From: Lamellibrachia satsuma
Taxonomy: Eukaryota; Annelida; Polychaeta; Sabellida; Siboglinidae
NCBI GenBank assembly: GCA_033239005.1
Contig: BSQZ01000001.1
Span: 13,906,500 to 13,970,499, forward strand
Reading direction: 5' to 3'
Length of the DNA: 64,000 bases
In this document: positions 34,501 through 42,962 of the stretch, piece by piece
How positions within the stretch are numbered: the stretch's first letter is position 1
How the letters are laid out: every line of letters begins with the position of its first letter
Position numbers and translations under genes: made by a program
The notes under the pieces: model-generated
What the model was told of the DNA's origin: nothing
The model's database searches: none
The model's input: the letters and a program-made list of their open reading frames with translations, nothing else

Positions 34501-37500
34501 TGTTATTAATCTGAAGTATTATATAGTATTACAACTACAAAGAAATGTAATAGCCACCCCAGCTACCATAAGCTGTTGAAACAAAATGATTGCCATCATT
34601 TTAAGCATTTCTAGACATACCAGTGAACTTACCATAAATGATCGACATTGATCACTAGAAGAAATCAAGCCAAATTGGTAGAATCCCGACATCCTCATTC
34701 ATTGCATGTGATAGCGTATTTGAACAATGTATGAGCTTGTCGGGGTTGGGGTTGTACAGAAAACCCAACAGATCTGTTCCACTTGACACAGGTACTGGAC
34801 ACATAGTAGGGAAAGCACGGTATGTTGTCTGCAAATGAAATACTAAAACAACGAGTATTTTCAAGTTGAAAGAGTTTATGAACTGTGTAATCCCATCTGT
34901 CCTTGTGGCCCAGTGGTCCTGTCTACCGATACCCCTGGTGCATCTTTCAAAATACTGAACATTTCTCCTCTGGATAGTTTGTTTTCATGAGCAAAGATTT
35001 CTTTCAACATATCTAAAAGTTTTTTCATTCATCTGTAGGTCTTTCGCTACTTTGACAAGCTGGCTTAATCAGTACTAATGACTGTGGCATCCTGGTAGGA
35101 TGACGTCATCGTAGACACAGCCACACGTATACGATGACGTCATCCTGCCAGGACGTCATTGTCATTAGTACTGATGAAGCCACTGGCAAGGTGGTGAAAG
35201 CTGTACAGGCAAACACAACCCTTTCGCATATGTTGAAAGAAGTTTTTGATCAATATCTTTTGAATTTTATTTGTATGATTGAGGATTTTATAATTTTTTT
35301 ATAGAAAAACCTGGTTTTAATCTCAAACAGTTTACCTGGCCCAGATTAAATTTAAACCTGGCTTTAACCAAGTTTTAACCCAATGGAAGGGGTTTATCTA
35401 CCAGGAGTTGACTGAGACACCAATCACTGGTGACACAAGGCATAACTTCAGGATTAAACTAAGCCACGGGCTATGACAAACCTTTCAGAGGACACTGCTT
35501 TGTGCATGTTGCGGGGAAATGCCAATGCATGTGATGTCAACAGTGACAGGACGGAGACGTGACGATTATTTAAAGTATGTCTGACTCACGAGGTTTGTCC
35601 CATACGTTCTGTCTCACTTGTATTTGTGTGAGTTTCAATGCTGGAGTTGAGATGTTACCATACTCATGGCAAACCATGACGTTATTTGTGCTCTGTTTTG
35701 AATGAAAATGTGAAGATTATTTAACTGAAAAAATACTGTAGCTGACACTAGTACTGCTGCTTCCGTGGTACAAATGTATAATATGTCGACGTGATTGTGC
35801 CTACAACATCAACATAACTCTTGGATGTGTAGTCTTTCCTGATTGGGGTCAATTCCTCTGTTGTGTATTCCATTTTCTCCGTTTACATCTTTCCAAGTGC
35901 AGTCGATTCGACGTCTTCCCTGTCCACTTCCAACTCGCAACCAACCCCACCTTTAAAACAAAATCACATTCGCTACTATTGCTAAACTTCCTGTAATGTG
36001 ACGAATCAATAAGGAAATAAATTAGCCGGTAAAAACAGTGAAATCATTGATGAAATGCAACAACATTCTTGAAGTGACTCCAGTCATTTACCCCAAACTT
36101 GTAGAAGTGATGAAATTTTTTGACAGCGAGGACGTGGACCAGCATTTACACAGGGTTCAATGATTTTTGGTCTGTTTTCTTTACACGCTGGTTGCTGCTC
36201 TAGACGTATCATCATGACGACGCAGGCGGTGGAGAAAGTGACGACGCCAGTGACGATATACTGATGATGCTGTCTAATCAATTTCAGCTGATGTTGTCGC
36301 CAAGTGAAACTACCGAGCCATCTGTCAGCACAGAAGCTCTAAGGTAAAGCTATGCATATTCCTTCTAGTTGTCTTTCTCTCTAAGGGCCCGTTCACCCGA
36401 GCAATTAGTTGTCCGATTCACATAGTGTAGCCCAACCAATTGGACACATCGCCCAATCAATTGGCTAGTGTGAACAGGCATTAAGTTCGTCTACATATAA
36501 CTGATGCTGCATGTGTCGCAATGTTTATTATTGGGTGGGACTGGGGACTTGTCAAAACAAAGGCGTTATAGGTAAAATACAATTTTTTTGCCTTTTTAGG
36601 GCTGCTTTTGCGAGTCTATAAAGTTGTCAAGCCAACAAACCCTCTTATTTGATATCAATTGTGTGTTTTATTTGTGTGGTTGATTTCCCACCCAATGTTT
36701 CGTAAAATAATGCAGTATATGTGGTCAAGAAAACCGTTTGAGAGAATCCTAAAAGCACACTTGTAATTTTGTTTTTATATCCTTTTCTCCCAGCCCTTTT
36801 TGCATTGTTTGATTGAAAGCGGGAATTGTATCGGAAACTGCAGCTTTCTGACAGTGTGTTAGTGGTAGGAAAATAAAAAATAGGATGGATCTACATAATA
36901 TGATACTCTGTCATGCTTGACATCGGCATGACTGAAGATGAAAAGGAATGGGGTGCCTGTGTTTAGGAGGCACACGATTGCGACATTCAAATGAATTGTG
37001 AGCTAGTGTGACTAGGGAGATGAGTGGACAGCGTCAAATCAGTATTGAATACACCAGCATGGGGGCCAAGTTATGAGGTGCGCTGCAGACTCAGTCAGTA
37101 CAGGTAAGACGGTAGAGACACGTGTGGTATCATGTGTCTGAAGGGAACACTGGTAAGAGCTGCAGGTAACTTGTAGAGCATTCTGGGGTAAATCTCTTCC
37201 TTATATCATTACAGCAACAACTGACATTACAATTACTGTAACTGGACTGTGTGTCTTGACAGTAGATTCAATCTCTGTAACAATCTTTGCTTTGTTGTTC
37301 TTCTTCCAACTGTCAGTAGTTGTAGTGATATATTAGGTGGTAGTAACACAGGGTTGTTGTACGTAGGACTGTAGTAACTTGTGGGGTTGTTGTAATAACT
37401 TTTAGGGTTGTTGTAGTAACTTGTGGGGTTGTTATAGTAACTTGTGGGGTTGTTGTAGTCACTTTTGGGGTTGTTGTAGTCACTTTTGGGGTTGTTGTAG

Positions 37501-40329
37501 TCACTTGTGGGGTTGTTGTAGTCACTTTTGGGGTTGTAGTAACATGTAGGGTTGTTGTAGTCACTTTTGGGGTTGTAATAACAGGTAGGGTTGTTGTAAC
37601 AACATGTGGGATTGTTTTAGTAACATGCACGGTTGATGAAGTAACATGCTGGGTTAGTAATGTAACTTATTGGGTAAGTAATGTGGGGTTGATTATGTAA
37701 CGTGTGGGGTTGATGAAGTATCATGCAGGGTTGATGGAGTAACGTGTCGGGTTGATGATGTAATGTGCGAGGTTGATGAAGTAACATGCAGGGTGGATGA
37801 AGTAATGTACTGGGTTGATGTAACATGGGGTTGATGAAGTAATGTGTGGGGTTGATGATGTCGTGTGTGAGATTGTGAAGTAACATGCAAGGTTGATGAA
37901 GTAACATGCAGGATTGATAGGAACACATTGGGTTGACGAAGTAACGTACAGGGTTGATTAAGTAACATGCAGGGTTGATGATGTAACTTGCGGGGGTTGA
38001 TTATGTAATATGTGGGGTTGATGAAGTAACATGCAGGGTTGATGAAGTAACATGTAGGGTTGATGAAGTAACATGCAGGGTTGATGAAGTAACATACTGA
38101 GTTAATAATGTAACGTATTGGGTAAGTAATGTGGGGTGGATTATGTAATGTGTGGGGTTAATGAAGTAACATGCGAGGTTGATAAAGTTATGTGCAGGTA
38201 GATTATGTAACATGCGAGGTTGATGAAGTAATGTGTCGGTAGATTATGTAATGTGCAGGTTGATGAAGTAACGTGAGGTTGATGAAGTAACATGTGGGGT
38301 TGATGAAGTAACATGCAAGGTTGATGAAGTAACATGCAAGGTTGATGAAGTAACATGCAAGGTTGATGAAGTAACATGCAAGGTTGATGAAGTAACATGC
38401 TGAATTAATAATGTAACGTATTGGATAAGTAATGTGGGGTGGATTATGTAATGTGTGGGGTTAATGAAGTAACATGTGTAGTTGATAAAGTAATGTGCAG
38501 GTAGATTATGTAACATGCGGGGTTGATGAAGTAATGTGCGCGTAGATTATGTAATGGGCAGGGTGATGAAGTAACGTGTTGGGTTGATGAAGTAACATGG
38601 GGGTTGATGATGTACCTTGAGGGTTGATATGTTCTAGCAGTGTCTCGGGAGCAGCGCAGGATGATCAGTTTGTGCCGTTTGAGCATACAATCATCTCCAA
38701 GTATGGCCCGATCTCGCGCCTTGCCAAGATCAGCGTTAGCAACGCAGGCCCCTTACAGGTGACAGCATCCAAGGTATGTCTTACGGGCCACTAACCTTCC
38801 CAAGGTAGACACTTGCCTTCATTTCCTTCATTTTCTAGTAAATGTAGGTACATTGAAAAATTTTACAATGTTGCTATCCAAAACAAAAACCCATATATCA
38901 AATTGATAAGGAAGTCATTGGCTTATTGAGAATCCAAAAATGTTCATCTGTGTGTAACCCGCCCTTCTGATACGTTTGTCAATTTTAAAGCATTTATGCT
39001 GCTAGCATTTACACAAGCCACAGATAATTTGTTCCATTCATTTATAATAATACCTGTATATATATAATTTTAGGCTTGTGTTGTGCTGAATAGTGGGTAG
39101 AGAATGTATTTATTTCACTAGCGTTTCCCACAGAAAGACCATTAATGTTGTGTAATATCTGTCAGGAGCACCCACAATTTGTTAATCTATAATTTGATCA
39201 TTATCACTTTAATTGAATGTTTTGTTTTTTTTGACTCGAATATCAAGGTCAGTATTCATAAAGGGATAACGGTCAAATTATTGATATTGGAAATGATGTA
39301 GTGTATCACTGTTGAACAGTTAAAACTTTGGAAGTCCGGATATGTGTGTAATACACTACTTCTTCTAATGCACGAAAATGGACTTTCATTGCGTTAATTC
39401 CTCGACAGATATGTTGTTGAAGAAACAAAACAATGAGAGGCCATTTGTATGTGTTAGAAGTTAGTGTAATAAACTGGTGGACTTCCATTGTTTTGACTCT
39501 TCAACAACGTTATTAACATGATGATCAGACATCATACCTTTAAATACTACAAACTGTTACGGCTGTTCATGAGCTGTGTGGCTGTCAACAGATCAATGAG
39601 TTGAAGCCAGTGACTGCCGTGACACCCCTCAAGCGACCGTACCCCACCCACTCACAGGGACTCAGTCGGTTTGGGCACCCTACCCTTCCCCAATGCATGT
39701 ATGTGGAGCATGTTGGCGAGCCATACGGGGTGCACACCCGGGGAACTGAAGCAGGGGAAACTACCCTCATCTCCCAGGCCCACGCTATCTGGCCCGGCAG
39801 CGACGGGTACGTCCTGAATGAGGACACTATGAATATGTATTTTAGTTATTTATATATAATAATATATTTATTAATTATTTATTTATTATAATTATTTATT
39901 ATTTACCTTAATTGAACCATCTATTTTTTATAATTATTATTATATATATTTTTAGCTATGATATTACATATTTATATTTCTTATGACTACACTAGCCCAG
40001 TTGCACGTGAAAAAGGCAAGAGCTTATGGTTCCTTGCACTACCCACTCTTTGGTACTTGCAATGCCAATGGCAATGACATCTTTGCTCCACAAAAACACG
40101 TACAACTGCTGGTTTCACGAAGTGTTCGGTAGACGTTTGATGTAGACCATGTGACAATGGTTGAAACACGCATAGTGTTGCATAGCATTGCATTGGTTCC
40201 GTCTACGTAATACCCCACCCCCGTGGAATTTTTAATTTGTCTTAATGTACCAACTATCCACCTACGTTTCCGCCAAATACATGCGAAACTGATGGATATA
40301 TGAGGGACAGACAGACCGACCGACCGACC

Positions 40330-40361
<32 letters not shown>

Positions 40362-41635
40362 CTACTTTATTATATAGATGTACGCGCCTATGAATGGACT
40401 GGGCCCTGATATATTGTGCTTTACTAATTTTAATAAATAATAATAATATGTAGTGTGTGTTACAAGTCAGCAGTGTTTATTTTTGTTTGATTCATGGAAG
40501 AAATAGTTTCTAAACCACCATGGATTTGGATACTGGAGACATATAATATATTTTGATTTGGAGACATAATATATATGTTTATTTAAAACAAAAGTATATA
40601 TAATTATACATATATATATATATACAGAAAGTACAAGTAAAATATAAATATACACATGTCACAGTAATAGTAAAAAATTAAATATGCACGCATACACATA
40701 CGTAAGTAGAAGTAAAAATTATAAATAAATAACAATTTTATATATAGATTAAAAAATTCTAGTCGTTGCTACTGTATTTCTATTTAGCGTACATGCTCTA
40801 ATAAGTGTACATTTCCATTGTTTATGCAGCCAATGCCAGCCATCCACTCCAGATGGCACCATTTTGAAACAGTTACCTCATCGTATAGAGAAACTAATGC
40901 TGGCGTATGCTTTTTTCTGTCTAATATTTTTAATCCATACTATATGCTTAATAGGCAGTATAGAGTAAGTAAACATTCAACCTGGTTTCTCAGCCTTACA
41001 TCGCAGGACGCCCGCTCAATGACGTCGCAACAGTGTGATCAGGTCAACAACCAGGTGGCTCAGGTCACCAGTCAGATCTACTCACTGCAAGTGTGCGAGA
41101 ACGAACGCCTCGTGAGAGACCTGCATACCATTGAGCGGAAGATTCAGGACATGAAACAACATCTAGACGCAGTGAGTATTGTTGACATATTTGAGGGTCC
41201 CTCCTCAATTCGTTTTTTTCATTCATCTCATTCCAGACTCATTTCGCCTAAATCAATTAATAAAATTATTAAAAATCGTTAAATTATTTTTAACCAGGTC
41301 TGGTCAAAAATCAGAAGAAAAATGGTAAAGTGGCACTGCCTCTATATACTTTGTCATACAGCTATTCACACTTTCAAGAATGTAAACTACACGGGTCACA
41401 ACATCGCAGCATTGAGCTATTAAAAGTATATACCTGTAACTAGTATTTATACTTTGAGATAGCGTTATAAATGATCTAGTCGTTTGCCATCTTGCAACAG
41501 CTGCCCATAGACACTGCAGGCGGTGTGGTCATACCGGGCGACGTCGCTGGTGCTGGCTTGACCACAGTGGTGCCACCAAGTGGTTATATGCCGCACCAGA
41601 GTCGCCCACCATATGACGCCTTTCAGCATGGGTGA
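22162..41635 (+). CDS. RC3H1: Roquin (RING, ROQ and CCCH RNA-binding protein), 17 coding exons
   Basis: A complete Roquin orthologue; animals outside vertebrates normally have one RC3H gene. Roquin binds stem-loop decay elements in mRNA 3' UTRs through its ROQ domain, recruits CCR4-NOT and acts in cytoplasmic RNA granules; its RING finger gives ubiquitin-ligase potential. All 17 exons join in phase to 3,474 nt, about 1,157 residues against 1,133 in human. Residues 14-53 form the RING (C14, C17, C33, H35, C38, C41, C50, D53, with the family-typical Asp). About 127-360 is the ROQ region ([48 protein letters not shown]). 412-431 is the CCCH finger (C-x8-C-x5-C-x3-H). 440-910 is Pro/Met/Thr-rich and poorly conserved. 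About 915-945 matches the conserved FGPISR-type motif. 1,054-1,113 is a coiled coil. The N-terminus and domains are highly conserved; the C-terminal exons are less certain. It converges with STX6. Confidence 0.95.
23423..23753 (-). mobile_element. MITE copy 1 (TIR family AGACTTGGTGTCAATTACA)
   Basis: The left end GACTTGGTGTCAATTATATT and the right end ATGTAATTGACACCAAGTCTG are inverted. The interior is rich in AATTGGTAT units and shares 'accataatatgcag' and 'ctacaaataatcagtg' blocks, inverted, with copies at 25,402 and 54,921. There is no coding capacity. It lies in Roquin intron 1. Confidence 0.75.
23817..24032 (+). CDS. RC3H1: Roquin coding exon 2 (ROQ domain, start)
   Basis: Residues 117-188, phases 1/1, acceptor ttgtag, donor CCTG|gtaag. 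It encodes [20 protein letters not shown] and later [16 protein letters not shown], nearly identical to vertebrate Roquin. Confidence 0.95.
24335..24620 (+). mobile_element. LINE 3' fragment directly upstream of Roquin exon 3
   Basis: Plus-strand ORF2 C-terminus with stops ([24 protein letters not shown] frame, then YSFS followed by TAG). The family 3' UTR follows (CTCTCGATAAGCCAATAGC, GGGCCTTTGCCCTGGATGGC) and ends in GATCTTGTTAATG at about 24,614. Exon 3 starts at 24,632, so the insertion stops within 20 nt of the acceptor. Confidence 0.85.
24632..24807 (+). CDS. RC3H1: Roquin coding exon 3 (ROQ domain)
   Basis: Residues 189-247, phase 1 in and 0 out. It encodes [19 protein letters not shown] through LYRASCFK. 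Donor AAG|gtcagt. Confidence 0.95.
25402..25711 (+). mobile_element. MITE copy 2 of the AGACTTGGTGTCAATTACA family
   Basis: The left part reads ATTCCAATTACACACCAATTCC and the right end ATGTAATTGAAAAATAAGTC. The interior shares TATCAATTCC(A/G)TAT(T/C)GAAATAA and AACATATTTTATTGATTATT with copy 3 at 54,921. The termini are more eroded than in the other copies. It lies in Roquin intron 3. Confidence 0.7.
25769..25969 (+). CDS. RC3H1: Roquin coding exon 4 (ROQ domain)
   Basis: Residues 248-314, phase 0/0, acceptor tgtcgtag. It encodes [20 protein letters not shown], then [18 protein letters not shown], then SHMQSIIDK. Confidence 0.95.
26098..26166. repeat. Three-unit tandem repeat in Roquin intron 4
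   Basis: GGTGTTATAAATACTAAC repeated three times with AAGG or AACCAAGG linkers, period about 23 bp. Confidence 0.8.
26396..26528 (+). CDS. RC3H1: Roquin coding exon 5 (ROQ domain, end)
   Basis: Residues 315-358, phase 0 in and 1 out. It encodes [20 protein letters not shown] and [18 protein letters not shown]. Confidence 0.93.
27021..27258 (+). CDS. RC3H1: Roquin coding exon 6 (CCCH zinc finger)
   Basis: Residues 359-437, phase 1 in and 2 out. It contains the CCCH finger [20 protein letters not shown] followed by HSQEEMER. Ligands C412, C421, C427 and H431 are all present. Confidence 0.95.
27318..27404. mobile_element. 87-bp miniature pogo/Tigger-like MITE
   Basis: The left end CAGTCGAACGTCAGTGATAT and the right end, reverse-complemented, CAGTGGAACCTCACTATTAC run in parallel for about 27 bp down to GGTCACC. 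They enclose almost no unique sequence. Ends beginning CAGT(C/G)GAAC are typical of pogo/Tigger-type elements. The expected TA duplication is not clear. Confidence 0.6.
27994..28290 (+). CDS. RC3H1: Roquin coding exon 7
   Basis: Residues 438-536, phase 2/2. It begins [13 protein letters not shown], the basic stretch after the CCCH finger. It then becomes Thr/Gly/Asn-rich and not conserved. Donor AACC|gtaagt. Confidence 0.88.
28445..28655. repeat. 52-bp minisatellite in Roquin intron 7
   Basis: Four units starting GACTTTCTGTATTCCTCTGT at 28,448, 28,500, 28,552 and (GAATTTCTG variant) 28,604. The exact spacing of 52 bp is visible. Confidence 0.93.
28751..28962. repeat. 35-bp minisatellite in Roquin intron 7
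   Basis: About six units of CTGACCAGCCTAGTCCTGCT + GTCATGCTTGTGACA, starting 28,751 and 28,786 and so on. Period 35 bp, with few substitutions. Confidence 0.95.
29273..29493 (+). CDS. RC3H1: Roquin coding exon 8
   Basis: Residues 537-610, phase 2 in and 1 out. Pro/Thr/Val-rich ([35 protein letters not shown]). An internal gtaagt at 29,313 would shorten it but breaks the phase with the next exon. Confidence 0.8.
29888..30354 (+). CDS. RC3H1: Roquin coding exon 9 (Pro/Met-rich region)
   Basis: Residues 611-766, phase 1 in and 0 out, the longest exon. It is rich in Pro, Met, Tyr and Gln ([38 protein letters not shown]), like the disordered Pro-rich middle of vertebrate Roquin. Donor GCT|gtaagt. 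Confidence 0.88.
30470..30670 (-). mobile_element. Possible LINE C-terminal remnant in Roquin intron 9
   Basis: Minus-strand frames give WN(D/N)[19 protein letters not shown] text followed by TQLTRTLQM and a stop. This is the usual ending of another LINE clade (SLDKFKTQL motif). It is short and broken. Confidence 0.45.
30712..30961 (+). CDS. RC3H1: Roquin coding exon 10 (helical segment)
   Basis: Residues 767-849, phase 0 in and 1 out. It starts [20 protein letters not shown], a predicted coiled-coil segment similar in character to the LDELHRRRKEIMAQLEER segment of human Roquin. Donor G|gtgagt. Confidence 0.85.
31080..31920 (-). mobile_element. LINE relics, including an RTE/'craniofacial development protein 2'-like RT end
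   Basis: Minus strand 31,628-31,392 reads [20 protein letters not shown], then [12 protein letters not shown]. This is the conserved post-RT LRWFGHVLRMP-type motif of a LINE clade different from the family above. Further RT remnants reach about 31,900. At 31,080-31,250 another C-terminal piece reads [12 protein letters not shown] and [14 protein letters not shown]. All are broken. Confidence 0.6.
32555..32688 (+). CDS. RC3H1: Roquin coding exon 11
   Basis: Residues 850-894, phase 1 in and 0 out. Ser/Thr/Val-rich ([33 protein letters not shown]). Acceptor ttcccag, donor GAG|gtgagg. Supported mainly by phase and open frame. Confidence 0.75.
34985..35255. repeat. Long imperfect inverted repeat with a CRE palindrome at its centre
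   Basis: The left arm (about 34,995-35,113) and the right arm (about 35,127-35,250) are imperfect reverse complements. Shared blocks are TTTCTTTCAACATAT, ATCAGTACTAATGAC and GGATGACGTCATCGTA. The loop is about 14 nt (GACACAGCCACACG). The inner arms contain TGACGTCA on each side. It could be a MITE or a fold-back element. It lies in Roquin intron 11. Confidence 0.8.
36288..36343 (+). CDS. RC3H1: Roquin coding exon 12 (short)
   Basis: Residues 895-912, phase 0 in and 2 out ([18 protein letters not shown]). Acceptor atttcag, donor TAAG|gtaaag. Short, but its phases are those required by its neighbours. Confidence 0.7.
37310..38635. repeat. 21-bp minisatellite with higher-order structure, 1.3 kb
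   Basis: From 37,330 to about 37,620 the unit is GGGGTTGTTGTAGTAACTTGT. From 37,620 to 38,630 it is GGTTGATGAAGTAACATGCAG, both of period 21. A longer block (TAATAATGTAACGTATTGG, AGTAATGTGGGGTGGATTATG) recurs at 37,655, 38,104 and 38,407. The last two are about 303 bp apart, so a higher-order unit exists. Because 21 is a multiple of 3, long His/Thr/Leu frames appear on the minus strand; they are artefacts. The array ends 5 nt before the acceptor of Roquin exon 13. Confidence 0.93.
38641..38773 (+). CDS. RC3H1: Roquin coding exon 13 (conserved FGPISR-type motif)
   Basis: Residues 913-957, phase 2 in and 0 out. It encodes [20 protein letters not shown], which matches the conserved LIPFGDRPTVSRFGAISR block of vertebrate Roquin. 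Acceptor ttctagcag, donor AAG|gtatgt. Confidence 0.88.
38875..39050 (-). mobile_element. LINE 3' remnant in Roquin intron 13
   Basis: The plus strand shows AAGGAAGTCATTGGCTTATTG, TGTGTAACCCGCCCTTCTG, GCTGCTAGCATTTACACAA and TTTGTTCCATTCATTTATAA, the minus-strand 3' end of the LINE family. It is strongly mutated. Confidence 0.8.
39592..39806 (+). CDS. RC3H1: Roquin coding exon 14
   Basis: Residues 958-1,028, phase 0 in and 2 out. It encodes [20 protein letters not shown], then [16 protein letters not shown] and [15 protein letters not shown]. The donor GG|gtacgt is chosen; a second donor at 39,836 (AT|gtattt) is also in phase 2. Confidence 0.8.
39992..40378 (-). mobile_element. Helitron-like non-autonomous element, copy 1 (387 bp)
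   Basis: On the minus strand it starts TCTATATAATAAAGTAGTG (after an A) and ends CAACTGGGCTAG (before a T). These fit Helitron rules: TC start, CTRR end, insertion between A and T, no TIR, no target duplication. A (GTCT/GTCG)n microsatellite lies near the 5' end. A short stem GGCAAG-CTTGC sits 20-40 nt before the 3' end. A second copy lies in STX6 at 57,583. No Rep/helicase coding is present. Confidence 0.6.
40316..40362. repeat. (GACC)n(GACA)n microsatellite
   Basis: Tetranucleotide repeats GACCGACC changing to GACAGACA, within the Helitron-like element. Confidence 0.95.
40830..40904 (+). CDS. RC3H1: Tentative Roquin coding exon 15
   Basis: 75 nt, phase 2/2, bounded by ttatgcag and GC|gtatgc. 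It reads [20 protein letters not shown] and KLML with no stop in the required frame. It is an insertable exon: removing it keeps the phase between exons 14 and 16, so it may be alternative or absent. Support comes only from splice sites and phase. Confidence 0.45.
40994..41171 (+). CDS. RC3H1: Roquin coding exon 16 (C-terminal coiled coil)
   Basis: Residues 1,054-1,113, phase 2 in and 0 out. It encodes [20 protein letters not shown], then [20 protein letters not shown]. This heptad-like segment corresponds in position to the EQLSLELHQVEREIGKR coiled coil near the human C-terminus. Confidence 0.85.
41501..41635 (+). CDS. RC3H1: Roquin terminal coding exon 17
   Basis: Residues 1,114-1,157 and stop TGA at 41,633-41,635. 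It encodes [19 protein letters not shown] and ends PPYDAFQHG. An alternative is splicing from CATGG|gtgaat (41,632) to an acceptor at 42,397, which would replace the last residue by a short D-H-N-V-E-E tail ending at TAG 42,417-42,419. Confidence 0.75.
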   Translation: MPIDTAGGVVIPGDVAGAGLTTVVPPSGYMPHQSRPPYDAFQHG

Positions 41636-41991
41636 ATATGTTTTCGGCATTATTTTCATACTGTTCTGTGGATCTTGAAGAATATGAGTAACTTGTTACT
41701 GTTTATATTTATGAGATTTCTGTCACATTATTCTAAGGTACAAAATGAACTATCAGTTTCAGCTGAAAATAATTGTTAATGAATTGGCAGCAGTAGTAGT
41801 GTAATTTAACGGGCAACTTCTGGGTACGTGTGGCTGTGCAAGAAAGTTTTATGTTTGACATATGTTAATCAATATCTGGTAATTGATAGATAAATTTGCT
41901 CTTCTCGTTTCAAGGCTTATGTGTAGTCCGCCTCCTTATACCATCACTAGGCTATTTCTTTCACAAGTTGCCTGATTTAACTATCAAATCA

Positions 41992-41997
41992 AATAAA
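41992..41997 (+). terminator. Candidate polyadenylation signal of Roquin
   Basis: AATAAA about 360 bp after the stop codon at 41,635. Other AT-rich signals may be used instead. Confidence 0.4.
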
Positions 41998-42962
41998 CAT
42001 ATCTGAAGGTGGGGCTGTGTATTCCAAGTAGTTTGTGAGAAATTGCCATTTTACTATGCACTGTAGGTGTAGAATTTTGCAGCCATTATTTTTATTTTAT
42101 TATCTCATAGAATAATGCCTGACATTTGTTGTGGTAACTAAGAAGGACATAGAGGCCTGATATATGTGGGATGGCAAAATAAGTAGTCGCATGAATACTC
42201 AAAAGCAGCTGAAATGTCATAAATGTGCAATCCAACCTTATAAACAACCCTGTTTGAAGCTCTGCAGTATATTCTTAATCCATTATTACACCTTTCAACT
42301 TTTTCTCTCCAGTAAGTTGAACATCTTGAACCTGATTTGTGATGGGCTAAATCAACTGAGGATGGCGTTGTAATGATAGACCCGTGTCCTGTTGCAGAGA
42401 TCACAATGTTGAAGAGTAGATAAGACGGTGGACGTTGAACTTCACACATGCGCATGTGTGTACGCCCTACAGCAGGAGGTGGTTACAGTCAAACTATGTG
42501 TATATGGTGCAGTTATATCTACCAGTTAGCTTTGTGCAGCTGAGGTATGATCTCAAAACATCAATGTTACAAAATTTCTTTCAGACGGGAAGGGGTTAAC
42601 ACCTGTTTTGTTTAGTGTCTCATGTTCATCGATATATTTAAAAAAAACGGTGTTTTTCAGTCTCAGCTGTGGGTGGGTGTTGACAGTTTCGCGTTGTGAT
42701 GGCTGAATATGAATGTGTTGTGATGGTTACAGCCTGAAGGACGAGGACTTTTTGTCACAGGTCGATGTAATAAAAAATTTCATGTGGGGAGTCCAATGTT
42801 AAATGACATCGGTTTCGTGTAGTGCCGTACATCTGTGTTTTCAGATCTCCCCAGAACTTTTGCTTATAGACAGTTTATGCTACCACAACTATATATTGAC
42901 CTGTGACCTATCTGTGTTTCCTTTATGTATTGACCAGTGAACTGTTTGGACATCTATATCTT

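Noticed and set aside
37313..38686. Overlapping His/Thr/Leu-rich minus-strand frames
   Set aside because: The 21-bp minisatellite keeps frames open because its period is a multiple of three.
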